In this document: positions 53,301 through 59,207 of the stretch, piece after piece
Position numbering within the stretch: position 1 is the first letter of the stretch
Layout of the letters: every line of letters starts with the position of its first letter
Origin: Glandiceps talaboti
Taxonomy: Eukaryota; Hemichordata; Enteropneusta; Spengelidae
Direction: 5' to 3'
Assembly: GCF_964340395.1 (NCBI RefSeq)
Contig: NC_135566.1
Location: 13,197,501 to 13,261,500, forward strand
Length of the DNA stretch: 64,000 bases
Notes under the pieces: generated by a model
The model's database searches: none
What the model was told of the DNA's origin: nothing
Seen by the model: only the letters and a program-made list of their open reading frames with translations
Program-made: the position numbers and the translations under genes

Positions 53301-56300
53301 CCATATGTGTTTCGGGGACCACTCACTAATCTTTGTCATATGGAAGCTTGCTCCTGGTGTTTTTGTACAATATATATAATAGTGACTTATTCTTGATTGA
53401 ACGTTGCTTGGTGTAAGTTCACCCTTTTGGCTTTAAGTTTAACGTGGTAACAGTTTACAAATATTAACATTTCTTGATATAGTTTATTACATGTACAATG
53501 TATGATGGTCTCATATGTGGTACACTTGAACACTTTTAGCTTAGACATTATTTGAAATTGCAAACATCACATAATGTGATTCAGCACTTTTTAGCTTCAG
53601 CTGTGATACACTTTAGCTTCAGCTGTGATACACTTTGCAAATATTAGTGTTTCTTAGTACAGTTTTTTAGCACTTTTTAGCTTCAGCTTGAATACACTTT
53701 GCAAATATTAGCATTTCTTGGTACAATGTAGCACTTTTTAGCTTCAGCTTGAATACACTGCAAATATTAGCATTTCTTGGTACAATGTAGCACTTTTTAG
53801 CTTCAGCTTGAATACACTTTGAAAATATTAGCATTTCTTGGTACAATGTAGCACTTTTTAGCTTCAGCTGGAATACACTGCAAATATTAGCATTTCTTGG
53901 TACAATTGAGCACTTTTTAGCTTCAGCTGGAATACACTGCAAATATTAGCATTTCTTGGTACAATGTAGCACTTTTTAGCTTCAGCTTGAATACACTTTG
54001 CAAATATTAGCATTTCTTGGTACAATTGAGCACTTTTTAGCTTCAGCTGGAATACACTGCAAATATTAGCATTTCTTGGTACAATGTAGCACTTTTTAGC
54101 TTCAGCTTGAATACACTTTGCAAATATTAGCATTTCTTGGTACAATGTAGCACTTTTTAGCTTCAGCTGTGATACACTTTGCAAACATTAGCAATGCTTC
54201 GTACAGTTTAGCACTTTTTAGCTTCAGCTTGAATACACTTTGCAAATATTAGCATTTCTTGGTACAATGTAGCACTTTTCAGCTTCAGCTGTGATACACT
54301 TTGCAAATATTAGCATTTCTTGGTACAATGTAACACGTTTTAGCTTCAGCTTGAATACACTGCAAATATTAGCATTTCTTGGTACAATGTAGCACTTTTT
54401 AGCTTCAGCTTGAATACACTGCAAATATTAGCATTTCTTGGTACAATGTAGCACTTTTTAGCTTCAGCTGTGATACACTTTGCAAACAGTAGGATTTCTT
54501 GGTTTAGTTGAATACTTTCAGCTTCTGTAGATGATACAAAGGTAAAAAGTACAATTGTCAAACAATGTCCAATGGAATGTTGACTCCAAATTTATCTCTC
54601 AGAAGAATGGTATATACTGTCTTTAGTTTAAGTAACCAATGTAGTTTATTCCTGTTGTTGAGGCGGTAACACAAAAGGACATTTTCATACCCTTACATCC
54701 ACATAAGTCATTCCACAAGAGAGCTAACCTTATGACTTACAGGGACAGACATAAAAATCAAGTGTTGTACTGTGTTTGCAAACACTGTTAGATTCCATCG
54801 TTACCAAGATATTTGAAATGCTTTTCCATTGCCACGGCAACATGTCCAACTGCTTGTAGCCTCTGAACGTGCATCTCATATCGTTTAAGAACCAAGTGCC
54901 CGGATAGCATATATCGCTGTAGTATGAAGCGTTCAGACAGGACTTCACAGATTAAATTTATTGAAGTGATTTTGTCGTCTTGTTTTTTGTTGTTTCCAAA
55001 TCACGGTGTGTTATTATAATTGTCGCATATCACTTTTTATTTTGATATTCCAAAAAAATGTGAATGGCAATAGTTATACTGTTTATTGCATTCCAAGGCC
55101 TGTAGCCCATATGCAGCGGGATACAATACAATGAACATAATAGTACAAAACATACAACTTGAGATTATGCAGATCAGTGTTAAATAAGTAAGAAACAAAA
55201 ATGTCATCTTATTGACAAAAAGTATTTCATTATGACACTTGAAAGCATTAAATTTGTTAAAATACCAATAATTAGACAGCTAGTCACGCAGTGTTGCAGC
55301 CAGAGGTTTTTTTGGGGTCATTTGACACACATCTTTTGGACCTGACCCACAATTTTGGAAGTGACGGGTCATAGATGACCCACACTAAAATTGTATGCAA
55401 ATATGTTTAGCATCATGACCACGCCTATAGCAACAGCCAAATGATCGTATATTGCATAGATAACAACAGGGTTTGATAGGTAACTGCATAATCATTCAGC
55501 AAATATCAAGTATGGATCAGCATGTGGGTAAATATTTTTTTTAAATGTACAGTTGGGCTACAATGCCATTGGCGTTTTTTATATAATGTCCCCAGAAAAT
55601 TTATGATGATCCTGAAAAATGAAAGTCTCGGAACACTATGTCCCACTCATTCAAAAGGCTGGCTGTAACACTAGTAGTGTAGATGTTAATTAGGGGGTTG
55701 ATTGTATGAAAGCAACAGGTTGAAATTGTGATCGCAATGGAAGCATTGATTTGTGGGTGCGGACCCAAAAATCAATTTGATTGGATGTATTGCACCATGT
55801 ATAACAGTATAACATTGATAAAGGCAGCCATATAATTTGAGATTGACAGTGTGATGTGTCACTTGAGAATTTATGTTGACTTTGAATTACTTCAAATACA
55901 ATAGTTCCTAAAATAATCAAAATGCTGAGTATATATTGTTCATGGTTCCAAGAATCAATAGAACAGTACAATATAGTTACTTTGGAACAGTAAATTGGAA
56001 ACAAATGGGACTTTTCGATCTGTCTAATACGGACCTTGATCACGCAATGATTTAATTATTCAGCGTTAATGTTTCTCTCATGAACAGGGACCAAGGATAC
56101 CAACTACCATCAATTTACGGACATATTATTCCGCCAGTTCAGAGAGAAACATTAACGTTGAATAATTAAATCTTTGCGTTATACACATTGTAAGGGTCCG
56201 TAGAAGATGTTTTGAAACGTCGCATTCGTTTCCAATTTACCACTCCAAAGTAACTATTTTGTACTGTCCAATCAAAATGTTACTGTAGAAATGTTTATAT

Positions 56301-57905
56301 TAGTGTGCTACAAACACGCAATGACTACAATTCCATCTGTTTTATTTGGCTTGACAGGCTGTGTGCACTAAATGTGGTGTAGACACGTTGAACAGTCATA
56401 GAGATCCTGTCTTACTTTGCAAGATATGTAGTGAACATAGAGAGGTAAGTTTAACAATGTCAGTCAAATTCTTTCCATGTGCAGACTACAACTTTACAAG
56501 GCCAGAAGCAAATGTCACTTCTGAACTATAAAAATTGATCCTCACACATTCAGTCAGTCAGTCAGTCAGTTACTGACTATGTCAGTCAAGGTCTTTCCAC
56601 TTGCAGACTACTATTTCACAAACAATGTCACTTTTGAACCATAAGAATTGATTCTCACACTACATCATGAAAAATGATCATAGAAAAGACAAACGTACTC
56701 ACACTGATAAACTGAATTTTTTTTTAACATGAACATTTTTGATAAAAAGAGAAAGTTTCCACATTTTATAATGGAAAGGAAAAACGTGCAAGTTCTGATC
56801 TTGTAACCTGCCTTTTGTGACCACATGGAAGAGTAATGTAATGTACTAAACTCGGAAATATTAAAAGTTGTGTCGTGAGCACAGAAACGTTGCATTTATG
56901 TGTGAGTGAAGTTTGAACAAATTGTAGAATACAAACAAGGAAACAAAATACAGTGGATTCCAGAATAGCATTCAGCTTCTCTTGTTTGATACTACTACAC
57001 AGAAATCAAAAAGAAACTTGCACATGCTACACTTTATTAGCAAGATAGAAATTCATTGCTACATTTTGTCAAAATATTAAAATATGCAATTAAACCAACA
57101 TACTGTTGAAAAAGACGTAGACACGCGGGTGCCAATGTTTTGACATATGCGTTTGATGTCTGCATGGTGGTACGTCAGTTCATTTCATTTAGACAAGACA
57201 TTGCAAGAAACTGTATTTATTCTATCCTGCTATCATATAGTATGTGTAGTTTCTTATTGGTTTCAGCAACGTTGTATCAAACAGAGCTGCTGAACAGAAT
57301 TTTGAAATTCACTGTATCACCACAAAATGTGATCCTTGTAAGAAAGATGGAGTTATGGCTACAGAATACAAAACAAGTATCGATTCTGTTATCTGTTTTG
57401 CTGAGTAATTCCTGCTAAAACTGATAAACGTTTTCAAAATATAACAAAAGTGAGACATACATGTAGTGTTTATGTATGCACAAGAGCATGAAGGCATCTT
57501 GCTGCCTGCGGTGTGATCATCTATCAGCACACCAGGACAGATATCTCATTACCGTGTGCGGGTCTTTGATTTCCTATCGTGTCAAATCTAGCAATAGGCA
57601 GCTAAAGAAGCTATATGACCCAAGGCTTTTCTACAAATACAGCAGTTTAACCTCAGTGCATTTATTTTGCAAAGTGGCAATAATCTGTCAGATTGACTAA
57701 ATACTTCCAGACTCCTAATTAATTCACAAGATAACACACTCAGACAATTTCTAGGCACCTGTTAAAATGTGTTAAATTCATTACATATTCTGTCAGTCGT
57801 GTGAAAAAAAAGCATCAGTTCTCAGAACGCAATGGATTTATATTTTGAAATTTTGAAATGTTTACTGACATTGTTGTATGTGGAAAATGTATGAATATAT
57901 TAAAG

Positions 57906-57968
<63 letters not shown>

Positions 57969-58880
57969 GTATGGGTGTGGGTAGGTGTGTGTGTGTGCTT
58001 GTGTGCATACAGGTGATTTTATCCCATGAGTGGAAGCCCAATTACTATTAATGTTAATGGCAGAATCAGTGATATTGTGAAGGTCAAAGGTCAAGGCCTT
58101 AAAATGAAGCTGGTACCTGATTATATAGGGATAGACGCTTAAAAGGGGGTTCTGTGTGTTATAATTTTTGAGTAATTTACATGTATATAGCAAATATTGA
58201 TTTTTAAATCCAAATATCGCCGCTATTTGGTCACATTTGCAAGTAGTGAAGTATATTATATATAGGTAATACAAGAGATGTCTGCGTATCAATTTGTAGA
58301 TCATGTGTTTGTGTGTGTACAATGTGTGCGCAGACACGTGTGAAAGAGTTTGTTTCTTTTTTTGTTTGCATGTATGTGTGTGTGCATATGTGTGTTGAGG
58401 TATGATTGTGCATGCATGCATAGGTATGTGTGTTATTCAAAGGTCATCATCGCAAATCACGGCTTGTTTTACAGCGCCGTTCTTAACACGCCATCCCACT
58501 GGCTTTATTTTGAAGTGTAGCTGACGAAATAACAGCTCTGGTTTGCGAGAATGTTCAAAGGTGTGACTATATAATTTTATATAATGTAAATAACAGTTCC
58601 TCTATCACATACACGAGGAGCAGATTGTGTACATTAAGAACGCCATATCATTGTAAAAATAATGTCTTTCTCGATATTTTTTGCCAATATTTCCATCAAC
58701 AGATGTGGAAAAGATCTGGTGCGTGGTTTTTCAAGAGTATTCCAAAATATGTTATCCCGGAAAAGAAGTCAGATGCACAGAAATACCAGCCTGGCCGACG
58801 AATTGAACCCAAAACAAGGAGTCGTAAACCTGGCGGGGCACGAAACTATAACACTTGGTCAAGGGGTAGGGATGCTAAAA
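20880..58880 (+). CDS. RPH3A: Rabphilin-3A/Noc2-family Rab effector, 5' part (spliced)
   Basis: Joined exons 20880-20953 (or 21178-21248), 23651-23794, 52770-52899, 56358-56444 and 58703-58880 give 204 codons plus one base, open at the right edge. The product matches the Rab-binding domain of rabphilin: an N-terminal WTCP..R.LALRAKLG.GW start, a long charged helix (about residues 46-85), a FYVE-related zinc finger with cysteines at 94, 97, 111, 114, 119, 122, 137 and 140, and SGAWFF at 150-155. In the family this domain binds GTP-loaded Rab3/Rab27 on secretory and synaptic vesicles; the C2 domains of rabphilin bind phospholipid and calcium. The C2 exons would be outside the window, so the short paralogue Noc2 (RPH3AL, without C2 domains) cannot be excluded. 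Introns are GT-AG and phases agree at every junction. Expression in neurosecretory cells is inferred from the family only. Confidence 0.93.
20954..21177 (+). other. Spacer between alternative first exons
   Basis: 224 bp. It includes an exact tandem duplication of the 20-mer GCTATACGTAAGAACTCGTA (20991-21030) and a run of GTAAAC hexamers preceded by TATACGTACG (about 21101-21131). If exon 1b has its own promoter, these repeats lie within it. There is no TATAAA match before exon 1b. Confidence 0.7.
21178..21248 (+). CDS. RPH3A: Rabphilin alternative first coding exon 1b
   Basis: The ATG at 21178 sits in the same ATTATGGCA context as exon 1a. It encodes [17 protein letters not shown] then QLALRA and AA|GTAAGT, splicing in the same phase to exon 2. 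The nucleotide stretch AAGTGGACTTGTCCT is identical to exon 1a, while the last codons are synonymous but different (CTAGCGTTAAGGGCA versus CTTGCTCTCCGTGCT), indicating selection on the protein after an old duplication. Exons 1a and 1b cannot both be read in one message from their own ATGs, so use should be mutually exclusive. Confidence 0.88.
21249..23650 (+). other. Rabphilin intron 1
   Basis: 2.4 kb from exon 1b (2.7 kb from exon 1a). AT-rich, with no supported exon, RNA gene or clear repeat. Ends in TTTTCGGCTAG before exon 2. Short open frames at 21717-21974 and 22868-23134 have no recognisable content. Confidence 0.7.
23651..23794 (+). CDS. RPH3A: Rabphilin exon 2, N-terminal Rab-binding helix
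   Basis: The acceptor TTTTCGGCTAG leads to G-CTT-GGA-ACA-GGA-TGG; the donor is GG|GTAAGT. It encodes residues 25-72 and part of 73: [17 protein letters not shown], then an acidic/basic helix that ends [17 protein letters not shown]. In rabphilin this long amphipathic helix packs against the Rab switch regions. Phase 2 at both ends. The spacing and the terminal EQERIG are highly characteristic of the family. Confidence 0.95.
23795..25161 (+). other. Rabphilin intron 2, proximal part
   Basis: Start of a 29-kb intron. A long open stretch without an ATG (23968-24288, starting only at GTG) is leucine/valine-rich and probably chance. No RNA gene or repeat boundary recognised up to the MITE; TTAA at 25158-25161 is its left flank. 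Confidence 0.55.
25162..25519. mobile_element. MITE family B, copy 2 (TTAA-flanked)
   Basis: 358 bp with 20-bp terminal inverted repeats AGTGGTACAAGCTGAGTTTA and (inverted) AGGGACACAAGCTGCGTTTA, 16 of 20 positions matching. TTAA occurs directly outside both ends (25158-25161 and 25520-25523), the target-site duplication expected of piggyBac-type transposition. The body matches the promoter-side copy at 20139-20560. It has no open frame, so it is non-autonomous. Confidence 0.93.
25520..27348 (+). other. Intron 2, non-coding
   Basis: AT-rich sequence without supported exons. Short frames at 26302-26517 and 26715-26912 show no family features. Confidence 0.5.
27349..27617. mobile_element. Fold-back element in intron 2
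   Basis: Two inverted arms of more than 80 bp. The left arm has AGACTGTCGACAATCATTTG, TGCCTTTTTTGCTAC and TTTTATCTAAAACTGAAGTC; the right arm has GTAGCAAAAAAAGGCACGAA, CTTTGTTTTAGATGAAAC and GTCGACAGTCTAACAGC. The pairing continues more loosely into the centre (GTGTACTGATTGA versus TCGGTACACATTAGTATTCA). The element is noticeably more GC-rich than its surroundings. No open frame. Confidence 0.85.
27618..29842 (+). other. Intron 2, non-coding, GT-rich patch and local duplication
   Basis: About 28330-28465 is rich in GTGTGCGTGCATGTGTG repeats. 29113-29255 carries a direct duplication (ATCTATCTAAAATTCCATGG and ATCTATCTGAAATTTCATGG, each followed by GGTAT.GAGCCAAAT-like sequence). An open segment at 28881-28991 with protein-like composition is described under findings. 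No other gene supported. Confidence 0.5.
29843..30170. mobile_element. Repeat family C, copy 1: 148-bp TIR element plus tail
   Basis: 29843-29990 begins TTATTCTCCAATATTTTTC and ends with its inverse GAAAAATATTGGAGAATAA, with the arms continuing to CTTCGTTCAG/CTGAATGAAG. The following 180 bp (AATATCAAAGA, GGCAATTTTGAA, TTTGACTC, TGTAGAC, CCATATTTTTG) also match copies near 32.2 kb and 43.5 kb. This implies either one longer repeat or a small TIR element fixed within it. No coding capacity. Confidence 0.82.
30171..32063 (+). other. Intron 2, non-coding
   Basis: AT-rich. Minus-strand open frames of 96-107 codons (31284-31919) overlap an opposite plus-strand frame and have no ATG context or domain I recognise. 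Nothing else seen. Confidence 0.45.
32064..32375. mobile_element. Repeat family C, copy 2
   Basis: Same order as the copy at 29843: CCCCAATATTTTGCTTCGTT, GGAAAATACGAGTGACC, TTAGGTCACGAATATTTCTG, GAAAAATATTGGAGAATAAC, then the shared tail with GGCAATTTTGAACATTTGAC and CATATTTTTGGC. A minus-strand open frame at 32137-32361 falls inside it and is a repeat artefact. Confidence 0.8.
32376..33269 (+). other. Intron 2, non-coding
   Basis: No exon, RNA gene or repeat recognised. Confidence 0.45.
33270..34130. repeat. Degenerate minisatellite, CAGATGGTGT.AAAGTCTACCAT units
   Basis: At least ten degenerate units built from TACAGATGGTGTGTAAAGTC, TACCATCTGAACAGG and GTCAGTTGGAATCC blocks in varying order, with unit length roughly 60-70 bp and higher-order units of about 130 bp. 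Divergence is high, so the array is old. Minus-strand open frames over it (33559-33774, 33912-34118) show internal peptide repeats for the same reason and are not genes. Confidence 0.85.
34131..35489 (+). other. Intron 2, non-coding
   Basis: AT-rich; no supported feature. Confidence 0.45.
35490..35870. repeat. 48-bp minisatellite, about 7 units
   Basis: The unit carries TGATGAACTTTGACCTCAAC and ATAAATCAGCCAATAGCTAT plus CTGTAGTA. Exact 48-bp spacing is seen between 35691 and 35739; flanking units are diverged (TAACTAACTAATTAACTAG variants). As 48 is a multiple of three, the minus strand stays open with a 16-residue peptide repeat, but there is no sign that it is a gene. Confidence 0.88.
36925..37600. 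repeat. Minisatellite (TTGAAATGGAC units) split by a fold-back element
   Basis: Units of about 45-50 bp carry GTTTTGAAATGGACTTAGTT and CCACTTAGCTAATAGT. They run from about 36925 to 37110 and resume from about 37480 to 37600 (TGTCTTGCAATTGACAC, TGTTTTGAAATAAACATG, CCTCTTGAAATTTGC). A C-run followed by CA repeats (37017-37044) lies inside the first half. Confidence 0.75.
37140..37430. mobile_element. Fold-back element inside the minisatellite
   Basis: The left arm GGCATCCAGACTAAGAATGC then TACTACACTGTTTCTGCTAT and CCT pairs with the right arm AGGATAGCAGAAATTGTTTA, GTAGTGTACGTTAGTC and AGTCTAGATGCAACC. Related GGCATCCAGACTA ends occur near 45999 and, inverted, near 8820, so this is a dispersed family. 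No open frame. Confidence 0.75.
37601..41509 (+). other. Intron 2, non-coding
   Basis: Contains a CA microsatellite at 38359-38394 and a pyrimidine-rich stretch near 38790-38830. A possible minus-strand splice donor (GTAAGTAC) occurs at 40692-40699 but no convincing exon adjoins it. Short motifs GCCCTCTAGAGG (39228) and ACTAGATGGCGC (39514) look like pieces of dispersed repeats. No gene supported. Confidence 0.4.
41540..41864. repeat. Compound GT microsatellite
   Basis: Two GT tracts (about 41543-41600 and 41794-41862) flank a region with three TGTCAAGATCTGT repeats and CTGT tetranucleotides. The open frames in several phases are repeat artefacts. Confidence 0.95.
43430..43810. mobile_element. 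Repeat family C, diverged copy 3
   Basis: It shares with the 29.8-kb and 32.1-kb copies the order TTATTCTCAAATGATTTTCT, TTCAATCAGCTCAGGAAA, GTATGAGTAAC, then TTGGACTCATATTTTTGG, ACCAGTGACATACATG, GAATGACCACCC and AATTCCATATTTTTTG. It is less well conserved and carries extra sequence. It lies in the intron just downstream of the candidate minus-strand exon at 43979-44068. Confidence 0.65.
43979..44068 (-). CDS. Candidate exon of a nested minus-strand gene, signal-anchor N-terminus
   Basis: On the minus strand a good acceptor (GCCTTCTTGTTGCTATTTTCAG) is followed by a 22-base leader, ATGATG at 44046-44041, and a donor TG|GTAAGTAC at 43979. The frame from the first ATG reads [13 protein letters not shown] then VVAIVVILG plus two bases. 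That is a short basic N-terminus followed by one hydrophobic helix, typical of a type II membrane protein or signal peptide (Golgi enzymes often begin so). Continuation exons were not found, so the family is unknown. A second frame through the exon is also open and gives a cysteine-rich peptide, so the frame choice rests on the hydrophobic pattern. A candidate 5'UTR exon lies 3 kb upstream at about 47025-47112. The whole would sit antisense within rabphilin intron 2. Confidence 0.45.
44069..46419 (+). other. Intron 2, non-coding; partial dispersed repeat
   Basis: About 44940-45250 matches the repeat at 62826-63160 (AGTGAATGCGGAAAC/GGATACAGAAAC, AAAAAGACA.TAT, TAATGGCTGTA, GGAAAAC.ACAGAAAACATAA, CTACCTGAACTA.ACACTCAC). 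An 85-codon frame at 44908-45165 lies inside it and is dismissed. No gene supported. Confidence 0.5.
46420..47000. repeat. Degenerate tandem repeat, about 140-bp period, 4 units
   Basis: The landmark CTTTTTACA.TGAACACT.TCGA and variants recurs near 46511, 46633, 46787 and 46929. Each is preceded by a GGA.A.TTTGACAA.ATT segment and followed by AAAAC..AC..GT/ATACTAA.A.TTATCA. Divergence is high and spacing uneven (about 120-155 bp). Confidence 0.65.
47025..47112 (-). other. Candidate 5'UTR exon of the nested minus-strand gene
   Basis: On the minus strand TATATAAA (47146-47139) is followed about 30 bp later by sequence that runs without interruption to the donor CAAACG|GTAAGTCG, with the exon's last base at 47025. 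TATA box, plausible start point and a strong donor in this order suggest a promoter and first exon. The start coordinate is estimated from the TATA spacing. Splicing to 44068 would leave the ATG at 44046 as the main start, with a small upstream ATG at about 47051. Confidence 0.4.
47139..47146 (-). promoter_or_regulatory. Candidate TATA box, minus strand
   Basis: TATATAAA read on the minus strand, about 115 bp upstream of a strong donor on the same strand. The following region is locally richer in CG dinucleotides (GTAGCCGCGATACG). Confidence 0.4.
47295..47512. repeat. (GT)n/(CTGT)n microsatellite
   Basis: GT repeats followed by CTGT and CTCTGT tetra/hexanucleotides with a CCATCCATCCAT insert. 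Open frames on both strands here are artefacts. Confidence 0.95.
47530..48190. repeat. Dispersed repeat with GCAACAGTGAAATG units
   Basis: It contains AACTCAAAAACTACTGGGCAG then three degenerate units carrying CCATAGCAACAGTGAAATG, TGTATTGCAAA.AT, ATGG.T.GGCAAGTG.ATAA. A second copy lies near 55400-55590 (CCTATAGCAACAGCCAAATG, TATTGCATAGATAACAAC, TACAGTTGGGCTACAATGCC, ATTGGCG). No coding frame survives. Confidence 0.65.
48191..49520 (+). other. Intron 2, non-coding
   Basis: Overlapping plus and minus open frames (48582-48803, 48875-49210, 49097-49327, 49226-49456) of 73-111 codons lack recognisable domains or splice context and conflict with one another. No feature supported. Confidence 0.45.
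49561..49569 (-). promoter_or_regulatory. Possible ETS-type promoter motif
   Basis: ACCGGAAGT (minus strand ACTTCCGGT) is a full ETS consensus, with a second CCGGAA at about 49632. On the minus strand it is followed 40 bp later by CAAACT|GTAAGTC (exon end at 49521), which would fit a TATA-less first exon of the nested antisense gene. The same bases read as a plus-strand acceptor (TTTTTTGACTTACAG), so the strand is ambiguous. Confidence 0.3.
49570..51795 (+). other. Intron 2, non-coding
   Basis: It includes a GACAACAACAACAACAACGAC tract near 49725-49755 and a short GA run near 51690. The 102-codon frame at 50202-50510 has no recognisable features. No gene supported. Confidence 0.45.
51796..52015. 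mobile_element. Repeat family D (GATAACCCGACC), copy in intron 2
   Basis: It starts GCGTTTCTGATAACCCGACC followed by GACCCTAGTTTAAAC, and ends GAGGCCATGTTAAGAAACAC. It matches 61937-62225, where the ends are clearer inverted repeats (TGTTTCCGATAAC and GTTATCGGAAACA). Shared interior: TTACAGAAGGGG/TCACAGAAGGGG, CAACATTT.GTTTGGTTT. No open frame. Confidence 0.8.
52016..52769 (+). other. Intron 2, distal end
   Basis: Contains a local duplication (AGTACAGAGACATCATCGTT / AGCACAGAGATGTCATAGTG near 52205-52260). It ends in the pyrimidine-rich TCCTGTTATCTCTTTTCAG before exon 3. Confidence 0.6.
52770..52899 (+). CDS. RPH3A: Rabphilin exon 3, first half of the zinc finger
   Basis: The acceptor TCTCTTTTCAG|A completes the glycine codon split across exon 2/3. 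It encodes [18 protein letters not shown] then [14 protein letters not shown] and ECQDCSK, giving cysteines 94, 97, 111 and 114, half of the FYVE-related zinc finger. It ends at codon boundary K116 with donor AAG|GTAATA, the weakest donor of the five. The upstream [13 protein letters not shown] junction reproduces the family's helix running into the zinc finger. The frame stays open for 62 more codons past the donor. Confidence 0.95.
52970..53323. mobile_element. Fold-back MITE, family A, copy 3, next to exon 3
   Basis: It begins AGTGGTCATGGCAAATCGGT 70 bp after the exon 3 donor and ends GGGGACCACT. It shares with the 16.5-kb copy TATTCATTTTGGATTTTTTT, GTAAATTGCAAAAAGCTA, GAATTACAAACAAGATCTTG and GTATATGCTGTTTCACATT. 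Arms are inverted relative to each other with poly-T growth in the middle. No TTAA flank is preserved intact (TGTAA at the left). Confidence 0.85.
53324..53579 (+). other. Intron 3, short non-coding stretch
   Basis: No feature recognised between the MITE and the minisatellite. Confidence 0.5.
53580..54535. repeat. 58-61-bp minisatellite, about 15 units
   Basis: The unit is CAAATATTAGCATTTCTTGG, TACAATGTAGCACTTTTTAG, CTTCAGCTTGAATACACTTTG. Units alternate between forms with CACTTTG and CACTG, a 3-bp difference, and between CTTGAATAC and CTGTGATAC. Outer units are degenerate. Minus-strand open frames of 66-106 codons with repeating [18 protein letters not shown]-type peptides arise from the array and are not considered genes. 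Confidence 0.94.
54536..55959 (+). other. Intron 3, non-coding with a dispersed-repeat fragment
   Basis: About 55290-55590 is a copy of the GCAACAGTGAAATG repeat seen at 47.5-48.2 kb. No exon recognised. Confidence 0.55.
55960..56271. mobile_element. Long fold-back element 87 bp upstream of exon 4
   Basis: Nearly palindromic over about 310 bp. Left arm: GAACAGTACAATATAGTTAC, TTTGGAACAGTAAATTGGAA, TACGGACCTT, GATTTAATTATTCAGCGTTA, ATGTTTCTCTC. Right arm: GAGAGAAACATTAACGTTGA, ATAATTAAATC, AAGGGTCCGTA, TTTCCAATTTACCACTCCAA, AGTAACTATTTTGTACTGT. The spacer near 56085-56140 is unpaired. No open frame of its own. Confidence 0.9.
56358..56444 (+). CDS. RPH3A: Rabphilin exon 4, second half of the zinc finger
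   Basis: Acceptor TTTATTTGGCTTGACAG, donor GAG|GTAAGT; 29 whole codons, phase 0 at both ends. It encodes [18 protein letters not shown] then [11 protein letters not shown], giving cysteines 119, 122, 137 and 140, which complete the eight-cysteine zinc finger begun in exon 3. The VCTKCGV and LCKIC..(Q/H)RE motifs are diagnostic of rabphilin/Noc2 relative to generic FYVE domains. Because the exon is an exact multiple of three, skipping it would keep the frame but destroy zinc binding. Confidence 0.96.
56445..57905 (+). other. Intron 4, non-coding; possible decayed gene fragment
   Basis: A CAGT tetranucleotide run near 56551-56570 sits within a duplicated segment (TGTCAGTCAAATTCTTTCCA / TGTCAGTCAAGGTCTTTCCA, followed by GCAGACTAC). 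At 57267-57415 a frame reading through [13 protein letters not shown] resembles a B-box fragment and is described under findings. The rest shows nothing. Confidence 0.5.
57909..57966. repeat. (GT)n microsatellite
   Basis: A pure GT tract of about 56 bp followed by GT-rich imperfect sequence to about 58005. The long minus-strand open frame overlapping it (57900-58421) is low-complexity and dismissed. A second GT-rich patch lies at about 58308-58430. Confidence 0.95.
58703..58880 (+). CDS. RPH3A: Rabphilin exon 5, SGAWFF motif and linker start
   Basis: Acceptor ATTTCCATCAACAG, donor A|GTATGT; 59 codons plus one base. It encodes [18 protein letters not shown] followed by a basic, Gly/Arg-rich linker ([18 protein letters not shown]). 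[10 protein letters not shown] is the conserved Rab-contact motif that ends the Rab-binding domain. The exon begins with Met where vertebrate rabphilin has Val. The frame stops four codons past the donor (SMF-stop), supporting the donor. The split codon requires a next exon outside the window. Confidence 0.95.
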
Positions 58881-59207
58881 GTATGTTTTAGTTAAAATTT
58901 ACTAGAAGTCATCTCTGTTTGCACCAAAGTGTGACGTAGCATTATCCTGAGATGTGAAGTGGTGGTCTTTCCCAGTATACAAGTGGTAGTACCAGTGGTT
59001 GTACTTTGTGGTGGTTGTTCCCAGTATGTGCACCATACAGTGGTAAAACTTGTGCTTATTTTATATTTTCTCATCTCCAACCTTGTGTTTTTTGTATATA
59101 GTGATGTGTGATGATATCAGGTTTGTCCCAGATGAACATCTTACCTCATCCTAGATTTACAGCTTAAACAGGGATGCTTTGACATTTCACTCATGTGACA
59201 TATTAGA
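58881..59207 (+). other. Rabphilin intron 5, start
   Basis: Contains two GTGGTGGT..TTCCCAGTAT units (58958-59025). No exon recognised. Confidence 0.6.

Noticed and set aside
53667-54561. Minus-strand frames of 66-106 codons with [18 protein letters not shown] repeats
   Set aside because: Direct consequence of the 58/61-bp minisatellite; the same peptides appear in shifting frames.
57900-58440. 173-codon and 69-codon minus-strand frames
   Set aside because: Both ends are GT microsatellite translation (THTH) and the middle is unremarkable intron; no ATG context or domain.
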